Positions 36,740-50,600 of a stretch of 64,000 nt of DNA are shown here, piece after piece. Under the pieces are notes generated by a model. It was not told the origin of the DNA. It worked only from the letters and a program-made list of their open reading frames with translations, and made no database searches. The position numbers were made by a program, and so were the translations under genes. Each line of letters starts with the position of its first letter. Position 1 is the first letter of the stretch. The DNA comes from Toxoplasma gondii ME49 (taxonomy: Eukaryota; Apicomplexa; Conoidasida; Eucoccidiorida; Sarcocystidae), in the NCBI RefSeq assembly GCF_000006565.2, contig NC_031475.1:1881535-1945534 (forward strand), read 5' to 3'.

Positions 36740-38453
36740 TATAGATATATGTATATTTAGATATAGAGATGTCGTGTAACTGAGAAACGCTAGGGATATA
36801 TATATATATATATATATGCTGTATGTGTGCATCTATAAATTGATGCAAAAGAACACTGCATGCGATTTGAGAATCATGGAGGCCGCTATCGAAATGTGCA
36901 CATCTTTATACTCATATGTACATACATGCATGCAGCGAAATCCATCTGTATCTGCGTCTATCTATCGGCCCATCTATCTGTCTTTCGATTTATCTCTATA
37001 TATGTATCTTTCTATCTCTATGTCTTCCATATCTCTCTGTCGATATCTCTGTATGCATGTAGCGAACGAGTCGAGAGGTAGACTCGAGTTTTGCGCGCAG
37101 GAAGGGGATAGAGAAAGGTCTTTTCTGTACACTCGTGCCTGCGTCGCACACTGCAGTTTCGTTGAACTTGGAAGTTGTTCTTTTCAGCAGATTGCCGCGG
37201 AAGCTACACACAGCTGCGTCCCACTCAACTTTGGATGGCTTGATGCGTCAGTGAGGCCTCTGTCTCAGGCGGTTTTCTCCGAGACGACAGGGAAGAACAG
37301 AAGGCGGGCAGAACCCCGCAGAAGCACAGAACGACAGAAAAGATAAAAGGCAGGACCACCTGAGAGGGAGAACGAGCGAGGATGACAGAAAGAGAGGAGA
37401 GGGCGAACGAAAAGAGAGAGAAAGAAGAGGAAGATGAAAGGAAGGAAAGAGACTGGAAGAGAAAGAGAATGGGAGGAGAGGAGAAGAGGAAAGAAACAAG
37501 AGGAGGAGAAAGAGAACGAAGAAGAGAGACTGGACGTGACGACGAAAGAAAGAGAACAAAGGATGGTGAACGAGGAAGAAGGGGAAACGGAGCAGGGGGA
37601 GCACGACAGAAAATGAGAGAGACGAGCGAGAACGGGAGGCAGCGACAACGTTCGAAAGAGAGAAGAGAAGTCAGACATACGAGGGAAGTCAGGCAAGAGG
37701 GACGAAGGCGAGAAACGACACTGTTGTAGCGAGGTGACAGTGTCGAGCCCTGTTCTGTAGAAGCCTCTGTTCACGAGAAGCGGAGAAAGAAAGCGTTTTC
37801 AGACTTTGTCTGGAAACGCATTTCGATTCATATCAGAACGCTTCAAGAAAGATCAACAGCATGGCGTTTCGCTGACGCTTAGTTCCCTTCTTTCCCGCAG
37901 AAAAACAAATGGCAGCCGGCAATCCGTGAAGACCGCGTCTGTCCATCGCAAACACCCGAAACTATGGAGAAGAGACTCGAAAGCTCTCGACCTGTTCAGG
38001 AGAGAAGTGCACTACTCCAAACACCGGACGTTCCGTCCTCGGGACGTTGCCAGAGTGTATCCGGTGTTCTTTCAGTCTCAGTCAAAGAAGGGAACTAGGC
38101 AACCGTGTAGTTGAAGGAGATCAACAAACAAAGAAGCTACTCGTCTCGCGTTCGTGAACAGAGTAGCTCTGCTGTTTATACTTACACTGTGTTCATTGAA
38201 CAGATAGGGAACACACTGTCTGTACACCCCGCGGAGAGCAATGGAGCCGCAAGCTAACCGTTCATAAGAAAGTGATCCAGACGACCTGTGTGCACAGCGT
38301 GACGTAAAGATACGCACTCGACTGAGACGCCACCCGGAACAAGCGTTTAAAAGGAAGAGATGACGATGGATGAGGTCGCATGCACCTCAACAGCGAAGGC
38401 GTTTTTGCCTTGACAAGAAACACAAAAGTCCGTTTTCGCGAGATTCCGGTTCT
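36519..38453. other. Convergent gap between FDXR and the dynein gene
   Basis: It holds the 3' regions of both genes: TA/GA microsatellites (36703-36822), TATC-type repeats (36950-37050) and a purine-rich tract at 37330-37720 that translates only to low-complexity frames. No gene or RNA is recognised. Confidence 0.6.
36703..36822. repeat. (TA)n-(GA)n compound microsatellite
   Basis: TATATA, then GAGAGA, then more TA repeats, about 190 bases after the FDXR stop codon. Confidence 0.85.
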
Positions 38454-40556
38454 TCACTCTTCTGCCATCAGCATGGCAACGCCCGCCAGAATCCATCGTT
38501 CAGGCTTGTCGTCCATGTCCATCCTGAAGGAGAGAAAAAGATCTTGTCCACTGGTTTCCGCTGAGCTGGCCAGCGGCGTCACGCTCTGTCTACCATTCAT
38601 TTGCGCTCTTAAGGCGGTTTTCAGTGTACGTTTCGTACTCGACGCTCTCTGGGCCTCTAGATCGGTCTCTCTGTCTCTCGAGACCGTGCTCGTCGATCTG
38701 TTTCTCTCCTTCTTTATGTACCGCTCTATCTGCCTATCATCACTCTACATTGCTAGAAGCAGACATCGTTGTGTGCTCTGCTGCTTCTCGATTCCGTTTA
38801 GTTTTTCCTGTTGTCTGGTCACGGATTTCTCCCCCTCTCGCTTCTCCTCTTGTTGTGTGGGCAGGTGTTTGTTTTCAGGTGTACGTACACCGGAGACGTG
38901 CGCGTCTGCCTCCCGCAGGACGTTGCCGCTTACCGTAGATTCGCAGTGCAGATGAAGCTCGGGCCTCTTTGTGCGGTGATGTAGACGGGGCATTCGTACA
39001 TGTTTTCCCAAGTGAACTCTTTCGCGGGGATTGCAGTCACGTTGATGACGGGGAGGGGACAGAAAAGTTCTTTGGGCCGCGCCTCCACGATGTTTCCTTC
39101 GGTGCCTTTCCCGTCTTCCCACGCAGCTCCTTCCAGGAGGAGGCCGTGTATGTACACCCCCGCGTCGGGGGGTGCTGCGACTTCTTTCGCGTTCTGGATC
39201 GAGGAGACCGACCACCGGAGGCACATGTCGTCAAGAGGAAGATTGTCCGACCGCGCGCGCACCTGCATGATCGCCGTGAGGAAAGACATGGGATTGAAGA
39301 GTCCAGCAATCCAGAGAGAGGGAAGCAGCTGCAGCTCCGCAGTCCAGCTCTCCAGCTGCTTCACGCGCTCCAGCAAATCCGCGACCCACGGCGCGAGCGT
39401 CTTGTTGGAAAGGTAAGACACTTTCGTCCACGTTTCTGGGACGCGCTGCGCAAAGAGCGCGTTCGAGAACTGCTCCATCGCCTCAGTCATATTCAGCTGG
39501 CCAGAGATGCCCTTCTCCAGTTCCTCCAGAGACGCGTGGACTTCACTCAACAGTGTGTTCATCCTCTCCACTTCCTGGACAGAAGGACGAAGGAAAACGC
39601 TGGAAGCGCCTCGTGGTGAGTGTTGCAGAAACAACAACGCGAACTGGGCGTTGTTGATAGGCTCAATGCAGGGTCGAAGGAGTCGAAAAAACCAGAGAGA
39701 AAGCCGAAACCAAGTTAGGGGAAAAAGCAGGGACAATATGAGCAAAGCACGTACCGACAGCAAGAAACTAGGGGGAGAGAAAGTGCGAAAAGAGGGAAAT
39801 CAAAAGGAGAGAAGGAAGAGCAAGACGCGAGAGAGAGAGAGACGGGAGAAAGAAGCGCCGTGAGGGTGGAAAGGAGAGAGAGGGAGGTGAGAGACCACTG
39901 GCCATCCCCGCTTCTGAGGAGTCGTGGTTTTCTCGCTAATGTTTCGACTGGTAGCCGTAATCCATTGATCACGCTTAAATGTGACCGCGATGTGAAGTAC
40001 CCTCAATGATCTAACATGCTGAGGCGAGAACCGACAGAAAGATGCGAGAGGAGGAGAGAGATAAAACAAGATGGAAGGCTCGAGGAAGCCCCTCGCCTTG
40101 GTAAACGAACAACGAGAACTCGGCGAGGATGGAGGAACAAAGAGGTCGGGCAAATGCATTTGATAGCACCGAACGACGTCCTTCATTCTTGTCCTGGATT
40201 CGTCTCCTGAACACTCCAGGTCAAGTCAAATAGTCCGTTGTCTACCGCTTGAAATTCCGGATTCGACGGTTTTGTGCATGTGAACACTGGCGCGAGTCGC
40301 GCCGACCACAGAGAGAGCGTCGATGCCTAGCAGGTTTCACTGAACACGGGACTTCGAACGTGAAGTCGACTGAGAGCATTCTCTCGCCTACCTGGAGGCA
40401 GACCACGACAAAAGGGTGGAAGTCGCGGATTCGCGTTTTGATGCTGGGAAGATCGAACGGGTGAGGCATTTTTGCGAGCAGCTGAGAAACAGTAGCTTTC
40501 AGAATGTCCTCTTTTCTCCAGCCTCTCTGCGGTCCGCCTGCGGAGCCGAGGACGCT
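38454..40556 (-). other. Dynein C-terminal domain and last coding exons
   Basis: Exon 40392-40556 ([16 protein letters not shown]) leads into exon 38934-39574 ([63 protein letters not shown]). A last exon of only 70 bases, 38454-38523, joins as CTACG|gtaagc...ccttcag|GATGGAC and encodes [18 protein letters not shown] followed by TGA. This is the usual dynein C-terminal strand and helix, and the exon is too short to be seen by ORF length alone. Confidence 0.93.
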
Positions 40557-43500
40557 CTGAAGGAGACAACGAGGAGCGGGACATTCTGAAGCACTGCATG
40601 TGGAAAACTGGAATTCAGAGTCCTTTGCGTAACAGCCGTTCGGCAGGAGAGACGTCGGCATGTTTCCTCGGAGAGGCCGAGGCGGAAAACGTAACTCCGA
40701 AGTCTAGCATTTCAGATCTGGTTCGACCCTCGACCCCACAGAGACGCGATCGACCTGTGCGAGTTGCGGAGAGGAGAGACTTTTTTTGAGCGACAGGCGG
40801 CACAAGACACTTCGAACGAGACTCTCTTCCTCTTCTGCAGGAAGAAGCAGCGACAGTCGAAGCTCACCGCTGCGCGGGTCCTCGCGCTACAGGCTAAACG
40901 CCGGGTGGCGGTGTGGAGAACAAGGAAGGCAGGAGAGAGAAATGTTTCGCTTGCGGAGTTCAGCTGAGTCTACATGTTGGACGTTCAGGAGACGAAACTG
41001 TGCACACTCGAGGAGAACATGCGGAGGCGTCCTGACGATGGAGTTTCGTGAGCCTCTGAGAAAGGGCAGAGCTCCGGTCGCAAACCGCGGGAGACAAGAG
41101 GGACATACCTGGATGCTGGCAAAAAGCGACTCGGCCTGTGCACTCAAACAGCGAATTTCTGCGTTTGGATGCAGACCGAACACCTGCGGCGTTTCCGCGG
41201 GAGTCTTCTCCTCGATGTACTTGCTGTACGCAGCATGGTCGAACTTCGTCGGATCCGGACTCTTGAAATTGGAGGCGAGACTCATGCCCATTAGCGCCTC
41301 CGGCACAATCAAGGTCTCCAGATACGTCTGGGTGGTTCGTCGATCGAACGCGTCCGTGATGTGACCTCCGTACATGATTTCGCCGAAAATATATCGAATG
41401 TCGTCGTAGGGCACCGCACTGCTTCTGGAGCAAGAACGAGGGAGAAGGCGAGGAGAGGCGAGGAAAGACAGCGAAAGAAGAACATGCAGATCGAGACGCA
41501 CAGACAGAGACACATGAGAATTGACGATCTGTGCGATCTGTGGACAAACCATCTGGTGGCCAACGGTTCTCGTTCTCGTCTGGTGTTTGTCACGAACAGA
41601 CAGGAGAGCTTCTTCTAGGGAAGCGACTTCGTTTTCTCTGCATGCAGCCACACTGTCTGGGGAGCATGTGACGAACGCATGCATTCTTGAGGTACATAAG
41701 AGCGGAAACCGGAAGCCGTACATAAGAGCGGAAACCGGTAGCCAGGCCGGGAAGAACGAGGAGATGCATGGACCTTTGCAAAGGCGCGAGTCCGAGATTT
41801 CCAGAGTTACCTCGCAAGAGAACACACGAGAGAGCCGGGTCCTTTTCGCGAACTGGAAGGACGAGAAAAAGAGACATCGGAAGAACTCACTTGTCGAGGA
41901 AATTCCTCAAGACGTTGCCGCTAATGTTCAGATCTCCGTCGTTGAACGAGTAGACTTTACTCCACCCCAACGAACCGAACTTCTTTCTCCCAAGAATCAC
42001 AGCGTGGAAAAAACAAAGGTTGAAAACGAGACCTTTGAACTCTTTGCTCTTTGCACAAGATTCGAGACGCTCCTGCAGAAAGCGAGAAAAAACAACACAC
42101 AAGACGCAACTCATGCGACCTCAAGTAAGACGACTTCTGGCGATCCAAAGGACACTGAAAGCGCCATCAAAACACGCACAGTCCCAGTCCCCAACACCAT
42201 ACACATACAAACATATATATATATATATACATACATATATATATACATATATATAAATATATATAAATATATATAAATATACATACATATGTGGATACAC
42301 ATATGTATGAAGTGTGATAGATACGTACATAGACCGCACGGAGAAGGATCTCCCGACGTCGGTTTCTGGAGTGTCAAGCAAAGATTTGGCCATCGATACC
42401 GTCCATGCCCTCTCTCTTGTCCTTCTCTCCAAGTGACTTGTCTGTCTCCCGTCTTCTGTCTTTGTTATCCTTTTATTCGACTTGCGTCTGTTACTCTCTC
42501 TCCACTTCTTCATCTCCTTCTGTACACGTATCTTGTTGTCATCAGTCACATCCCCCCTCGCTGCACTCTGCACTGTCTCCCTTGGCCCGAAAAGAGTAGC
42601 TTTCGCCGTCAGAGCGTTCGTTTTGGAGAACGTATCTTCTGAAAGCCTCTTTTCTTCAAAACGGGCATTCGCGCTCAAGCTTCTCCGCTCGTCTCCTTCC
42701 TGAGACGCCCGTTTCGCGTCCGGCAGTTTTTTTAGAGAGGCGCGAGGCCGCGACCAGCAGAGTGTTGAGCATGCAGAAGAAAGGAACATCAACGTACCGC
42801 GGAGAAGAGCCCAAAGGCGCGTCGCAGATTCGCCTTCAGATCCTGAGGAGCCTCGTCAGCAACCTTGATACTTCTCTGCAGAGTTCGCTCGGGAATGATT
42901 TTCATATCGGGGAGAGGAGGAGGCTCTGACGAGATCACGCAGCGAAAATTCTTGTGGCCATTCTCAGCGACTTGCTCCAGAGTGCGCTGTAAGATCTGGA
43001 AACAAGCTCAGGACACCGCGGAGTTGCCGGAGGGAAAGGATGACGACTGCGGGCCGCGTCATCGCATGTTCGTAAACGAGGGTGACATGCGGTTGCTTTC
43101 AAGAGAAGCAGAGAACACAACGGATCTAAAATACCCAAACATTCAGCTACAGCAACGCGGAAGCTCTCTCGCTTATCTTTGCATTCGAATTGCGTGAGGT
43201 GTCGAGTCTGCCGGAGAGAAAGAAGATCCAGAGGACAGAGGTGAGGTCTCATCGAGTTAGGCAAGCAGCGAGCGAGGTAGAAGTTCATTCTTCAGGTGAA
43301 CGACCGGAACGAAAAATGGGAACTCACACGAATGGCGACAAAAAGAAGCAAGTCTGAACCGTCTCACAGAGCTCCAATCGCCGCCACTCATGCCGCGCAA
43401 CACTGCTCGTGTGGAAATCACAAAACGCTTTCGATGTGAACGTGAGAGATCGGAGAACAGACAGGCGAAGGCTGCGACATGTCGCGAGATACGGAGAGAG

Positions 43501-44613
43501 CAGATCGACGTGAGACAGAAGGCGACGCTTCGCTTGACAAAGAAGAAGTCAAAAGACAGAAAAGATTCTTTACCTGTAGGCAGAGAAAACGAGGAAGAGA
43601 AGCACGGAACAAGGCACGGTCTTGGCTAACCGGAGACACATGGAGGAAAGGCGCGGAAGGAAGAACGGCGAGACAAGAAACAAAAGGTCGACTAGTCACA
43701 CGAAGAAGCAAGTGGGCAAAACTGTCCTTTGCATCGCGACAAAACAACTCCTGCGGAGGAAAAGTCGGACATTCTGTCAAAGGTATACCCGCAGCCAATC
43801 TTGCATGAGATGAACGTTCTGGAGCATCACCCATCCTCCGTCGACTGCAGCTTTCTCAACGGCCTGGATGGCCAGAGTCTCCTGTCCCTGACCCATTGAA
43901 ATATTTGTAAACTTCCCGTTGGCCTGAAAACGAAGCGACATGACGCCGGAGTCCAGAAGATCAAAAACACAGAACACCAGCACGACCAAAAAACTCTCCA
44001 ACATACACGCATAGACATCTTCAGAGACACACGCACATTCTTTTCCTCCCTCGTCTGTACATCTCCACATGCTTAGATAGAGATACGCAAATACGCATAC
44101 ACACACAGATGCGCATAGCTTTATATAAAAATGTGTATATTTATGTATATACATATATATATATATATATATAGACATGCACGTACTTGTATATACATTT
44201 AAATGTGTGCCACAGCAACGTTTTATGTGTATTATGAGAGAATTATAGGTCCGAGTGAGGAGGCACGGTGACACTCGCACAGTCAGACACAGGCTGCTGT
44301 TGTTTCTCTGCGACTGTTATGGACAAAAAGACATGAAAACAAAACATAGAGTCTAAACACACACCTTCACCACGAAGCGAAATCAACATAAATGTATACT
44401 TATTTCGACGCCGACAGATATAAAGATTTACACATGCATGCATATCCAAAAATTTACTAGTATATACACATATATATACACAGACAACATACACTTATCC
44501 CTATGGGCCCAGCTGCATGACGTTTAAACTTTACACTGCATACGTTTTTTATACGTATGTACATATATACAAATAAATCTCTATGTACTATATATATATA
44601 TATATATATGTAC

Positions 44614-44660
<47 letters not shown>

Positions 44661-47600
44661 TTAGCATGCAGGGCTGTCCTGTTTATTGGCACTTGTCATT
44701 TTTTGGAAAACGGATTTCCATCACAATCCCTGAATGCGGCGCGTTTCTGTAGGCGTTGTGGTTCGAGGCGTTCTGTCGACAAGCGCCTTTTTCGCGTTCA
44801 GTTACCGCAGTGCATCCGACGCGTCTCGCCATGTCCTCGACAGCCGGAGTTGGGTCGACTCCAGGGAAGAGGACGAAGAAAATGGGTGTGTCTCTGTCGG
44901 ACTCAAGATAAGCGTCTTTCATGCTGAAGAGGGGAGGTTCGACGAAGAGAGGACCTAGCTGCTGCAGCACGAACTCCTTCAACGCCGCAATCAATCGGTC
45001 GGGGCGGAGACACCGCAGAAGAAGAATGCGGTGGAAGAGAGACAGTCCGCGAAAGGTGCGAGGCAAGTCGGCCGTCTCGGCTTTCTCTTCTGCAAACCAC
45101 CTGATCGCCGAACAGAAGAATGGACCGCGCGCAAAGAAAACCAAAATCCAGGAAACAAGCTTGCCCTGAGCAAAACACTGTGGAGCCTCAACGCGAACGC
45201 GGTGAAACGACATGGAGGCGCTGACGCCAGCTGGAGAAGACAACGTTCACAAGCAATTGCCGCTTTCCCCGGCTCTTTTGTCGAGAACGCCCTGGAGGTT
45301 CGACGTTCCTCCTTCGGACACTTCGAGACGGCAGAGAGGAAGCGGTCTCTCCCGTCATACGAAATAGATTACATGGCTGTGGAGCTTTGAGATCCTCCTG
45401 ACGGCGAGAAGGAGTGTGTGTTTGGAATGCGATCATTATAGAATAAAGGAACATTCAACTGAACCTGTGAGAGATGCACATAGCTTCGATTTCGAGAGCG
45501 CAGACGACAGACATGCGGGAGCAAAGGAGTCGCGCTTAGCCAGAGTCGACACTCTCTGTAGAAAGCTCGGTGGACTCTAGACTCCACGTGGACTCGCGTC
45601 ATGCAGACGGCTAATCATGAGAACCGTTCACACAGAGGAGGTGCTACGACGATTGAGAAAGCGGTCGTCTGGGGAGGTGCGTTTTCGCGCTTTTTCGGAG
45701 TTGCCGAAAGCGATATACTTCAGTGCTTCACAACAGGCTTTTTTCCAGATCACAGCACGCCCTAGGCCTCCTTGCGTATCTGGTGAAGTAGCTGTGGCAA
45801 CGAGCAAATGTGCGAATCCATGCATATAAATATACATATATATTCGAAGTATCTTCATATTTCATGCATGTTTGTAGATACATATATCCACGCATGTCTA
45901 TGCATACGATTAGATATATGAACAGCTATACATTTATGTATGCATATATAGAGTATGTATGTATGTATCTATCTATCTATCTATCTATCCATCTATCTAT
46001 ATATATATATATATACATATATATATGGAGAGTGGGGTAGAGAGAGAGGCAGATGATCCCCGGGGTTGCTAGAGGTGGTTTGACGACAAGAACTGGGGAA
46101 AAGAAGTCGGCTCGTGGCGGAGTACCGCTTCCAGCTCGCGCTGTCTTGGTCGAAGTTTTGGAGGAGAGAAAGCGAATTGTTTTTGAAGATCGGACTTTGC
46201 TCCAAACTCCGACAGGAGCCCCACTGAACCTCCGTCATCCAGCTTTTCGCGCTTTCGGGCATCTGCGGCGCTGCAGAGTCGACGCGAGAAAAAATCAGGA
46301 GCTGCGCCTCCGAGTCGTCGATCGAGCCGCCGTCGACCTGCGACGAAAAGGGGGAAGAAGGTGAGGAAAGTAGCAGGTGGAGAAGAGCAAAGTGCGAAGA
46401 GGCAGAACAGAGGGAGAAGCCAGTAGGCGAAGAGCGTGTGAAGTGAAACAGAACATGGCAGGAAAGAAAGGGAGTGCCAGGAGGAAATACTGAACCTTAG
46501 AAACGACAGAAGTGAGTAGAGGAAAGGAATAAGAAGAGAGACTGAAGAGGGGAAGAAAAACACTAAGGGGGAAACATCAGAGGAACAGAGAGAGGGTACA
46601 CGAGAGAAGAATAAGAGAAGAAAGACGCAGCAAATGTAGATTTTCTCATGCAGGCGGAAGTCTACATATATCTCCTATTAATTTGTGATCTCCCTTTGTT
46701 TCTGTCTGCATCGTCGTTCCACCTGTATCTGTGTCTTCTTCTCATGTTCCTCTCTGTCTTCACGAATGCGAACCTCGCAATGCGCCATTCAAAGCCCATT
46801 CCTTTTTCGCTTTCCTGTCGACTTCCTGAATCTAAAATCGTGAACGAACGCTGGCCTCACCAGAATGCGGAGTGCAAGGAGAACCGCGAAGGTGAGCTTG
46901 TGTCGCTCGAAGAGACCCCGGTTGCAGTACGTGAAAACGAATTTTGTGATGACATCAACCAGAGTTGCTACACGGTTGTCGACGTCTTCTAGAAGGAACT
47001 CTTCTTCTTCGTTTGCTTCCTCTCCTCCGACTGGTGTCATTTCTTCTGCCGCTTCCTCCGTCGCCTCAGCTGTCTCCTTATTGTTCGCCTCTCGCGTCGA
47101 TAGCGAGGACTTCGCCGACTTGCCCGAGCAAGAAGACACTGCCGACTGAGGACGGAGACCTGACGAAGCGCCAGAGAGTGGAGGCGAGAGAAGCAGCAGG
47201 TGTAACAGACACACATAGAGAGGAGAAGCTGGATGACTCAAGTCAGACAGAGATATGTAAGTGGGCAACGAAGCAAAAGAGAACCTGACGAGGAAAGGAC
47301 GAGCGGAAAATTGGAGGAGCAACAGAGAGGCGAAATTCATCAGACAGAGAGGGAGAGACTGCCTCTGGGAGGAGAAGCCAGCTGGGGAGACAGGGCCGAT
47401 GAACAAAGAAGAAAAACGGAGGCCCAGATCATTTTGTGTGCGAGCAGATTTAAAATGGAAATGGATGTTTTTCACAGGAAAGCGAACACGAGGCCGACGT
47501 CTCGATCCCTCTCTCGATTGGTGAAAGCGCTTCGTTCTGTGCGTCTAAGTCGCATGTTCTCCGCGGCTCTGGGGATGTCTCTGACTCGTATCGCTTCCCG

Positions 47601-50600
47601 GCCTCTGTCACTCTCGCCGCGCTCGCAGACGCCTGTTGTTTTCTTGTCATTTTCTCAAAACTCGCACTCCACTTCGTAGGATAGCCATCCCAGAAAACGC
47701 TCAGAAATCACCCAGTCTCAGAGACTGCGGCTTGTTCTTTAGCCAGCAACGCGAAGTTCGTAGGCCGCCTGAATTTCGCCTGTGCCGCTCATCGTCAGCC
47801 GGTGTGCGCTACGGTAAATATTGGACGTTCGCCGCTGGCGGCTCCTCACCAGGGCGGAGTCGGTGCTGGGAGAATTTGCCGACAGAGACAGTCGTCCTCG
47901 TCGAACTAGTGAAGTCTTTTCGTGTCTCGTAGCTCCCCGTGATCTTCTGTCTCTGATGATTCGCCGTTTATGGAGCGCTGTGAATCTCGCTCTTATACAG
48001 AGTGGGTCAGGGAGGCTAGCTACAAGTATGACCGGACTGTCATGGTTTGCCCCGATTGCGTCTCCCTCTCATTTTCGGCTCACTTGGCGTCCTGCCTTCA
48101 GGTGCACCGACATCGACACTCGGCGCATGCACGAGGGTACCGCCTTCTTGGGTTTCCCCGTTTCCTGTGTTTGCTTCTGGAGGCCTGCTTTGCTCGTTTC
48201 CGTCCGACTCTCCCGCAGACGCCGAGGCGCCTTCCCCCGCTTCAGCTTCTTCGGAGTTTTCTTCCGCAACAACCTTTTCCTCGGCCTCTGACGGCGCCTG
48301 GTCGCTCTCGTCTTTGTCGCTGCCAGCCTCGATCTCGCCTTGGGGCGTTTCATCTTCACTCTGAGCGAAAAGCAGAGAAGAGAGCCGGCAAGGAGAAAAC
48401 CGCTGGGCAGAAAGAAGCTGCTGAAACGCACGAGAGACACACGCTTGAAAACGAAGCAGAAGGAAATTCTGAGGGGACATGTACAGGAAAGAAACAGTCG
48501 CCGCGGGAGCGACAACACAAGTTGCGAGGCCCAATCGAGGTAGAAAGGGAACTTGAAAAGAACGAATCACGGTTCAGATACTTCGACTTCTGTCACACAC
48601 AGCCTCCCTGACCTCGTTGCTTTGTTTTTCGTCTCGCTCTTCGCCAGACTCTCCGTCGCCTTCTTCGCTGTCTCCTTCTTCCTCGCCGCTCTTCGTTGTC
48701 TTCCCCTTTTCTTGCGCTCGAGTCTCAGAGTCAATCTCTTGAGACTTTGCTAGTGTCTCGGGTGCGGCAAGAGTGTCGTCTACGTCCCCGGGATCAACTT
48801 CGGCTTCCTGAGAAAACAAGAAGAAGAACGGTGAAAAGGCATGCATACACAGATGTAGATAGATAAAAGTAGACACATATTGATACATATTGATATATGC
48901 CTCGATATGTATGTATGTATGCATGTATGTATGTATGTGTATGTTTATGCATATATATGCTGGCTCATATATGGAAGGAGCAAAGACGCGCATGTAACCC
49001 ATCGAGAGAGAGGGAAAAACTCGGGGAAGACGAGGAACAAGAAAACAGTTTTTACGAGAAGAAACCGACGTCAACGGACAGTCATCAGATGCAGCAGAAG
49101 AAAACAGAGCTGCCGAAGTCGGGGCAGCCGCAGAGGCACACGACTGAAAGTCTCGGAAGCAGGGAAGGCGGATGCGTGAGCTGCGGAGACGAGAACGATG
49201 GGGAGAAAGTTGGCGAAGAAGACGAGAGAGAACCAGGTGACAGAGACAAGAGGAAGCGGCACCCAACGACGTTGAACTGAAGACGGAACAGAAGGAAAGG
49301 AAGGCGACGAAAGGGAGAGGAAGATGCAAAGAAAGTGAAGAGGAGGTAAAGCGAGCGTGGAGGAGACACCATGAAGAGTGTCGTGGAACGCAGATGGCGA
49401 AAGCGACGGGGAGAACAGAGAGAAATGAGGCGAGGACACCGAGAAGCGAAGAGATGAAAAGGACGGCAGGGCAACGGCTCAGGTCCTGCCTGCGTACCGA
49501 CGCGCAAGTCTGCAGACCGCGTGGATGCCGACAGGAGAGAGATCGAGTGGAACGCGACAGATGTGCGAGAGAGAGAGAGAATCCTGAGAACTCACCGCAG
49601 GGATCTTCGAGACTGAGTCGATGGCTCGGTGGATGACGGCGACGAAGGCATCCATGGAATAGACGTAAAACGAATGCATTTTGAACAGTTCAGAAAGAAG
49701 AAAAAAGAGCAATGCGCCTCGCCGCGCAACAGGCCGATACTGTTCGGAAATCGCGTCGAGTCTCTCTCCTGTCTTTTTCGCAAGTAACACCTTTGCAGAG
49801 ACTTCTGTCGCAATCGACTTGGTTCTCTCGAGATTCAAAATCAACTCTGTGTCTTCCAGAATGTCGCCCTACGTAGACAGAGAGGCCATACACAGAGGCA
49901 ACTGACGACATCGCAGAGCGCACCGATACCGGCCGACCAGAAGAGAAGGCAGACCGCGTCTTCCCGGCTGCGTTCATCCCTTCATCGTTCTGAAGAACTC
50001 CAACTCCATACGGTGACACCTGTGGACATACATGATCTGTCTACACAGGTGAAAACATAGATATATATATATATACCGTTGCATGGTGATATGTTGTAAC
50101 GTTTATGTTGAGCTTCTTCTGTCTAAATATGTGGTTGAACACAGGAGCGGGAGTGAGAGGCGCGTCTCACTTCAGCTGCTGCCAGTTTATCCAGAAGGGT
50201 GCTCTCAAGTTCTGCGAGAGTGATTTTAAATTCATTTTGCTGTTGAATGAGAAGGACGCGCTTTTTCGACAATTGGGGGTGCTCTTTCTGAATCGCCAGC
50301 GCAAGCAACTGATCCTCGAGGCCCTGAGGAAGAAGAAAGGAGAGACATTGAGGACAAAGCAGGCTACAGTCTCGCGGAAGGTCACCGGAAGGTACCTGAG
50401 AGAAAGCAGATGCTTGTGCAACACTTGAGACAGAAGAAATACTACATCTCCAACTGACAAGAGGAGAGAAGGGGAGAGACAACTCACCGATTGCTGTAGC
50501 AGATGAAATGGCACCCATGGAGGAGAAGGCTGGCACCACGAGAGAGAGAAGGAGAGAGAGAGAGGAAACGAAGGAGAGACAGAGCGGGAGAAAGAGAAAG

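Larger units (their letters stand above)
41109..46980 (-). other. Dynein AAA6 module
   Basis: Starts in exon 46861-47159 ([20 protein letters not shown]). It continues through 46126-46337, 44806-45100 ([34 protein letters not shown]), 43789-43923 ([30 protein letters not shown]), 42798-42986 ([14 protein letters not shown]), 41891-42072 ([18 protein letters not shown]) and 41109-41424 ([28 protein letters not shown]). Confidence 0.92.

Noticed and set aside
37248..37774. Purine/pyrimidine strand polarity as evidence that the dynein transcript extends to 37.2 kb
   Set aside because: Introns of the dynein gene contain tracts of both polarities (for example CT-rich on the plus strand at 57130-57430 and 60020-60300), so polarity does not predict transcript extent here.
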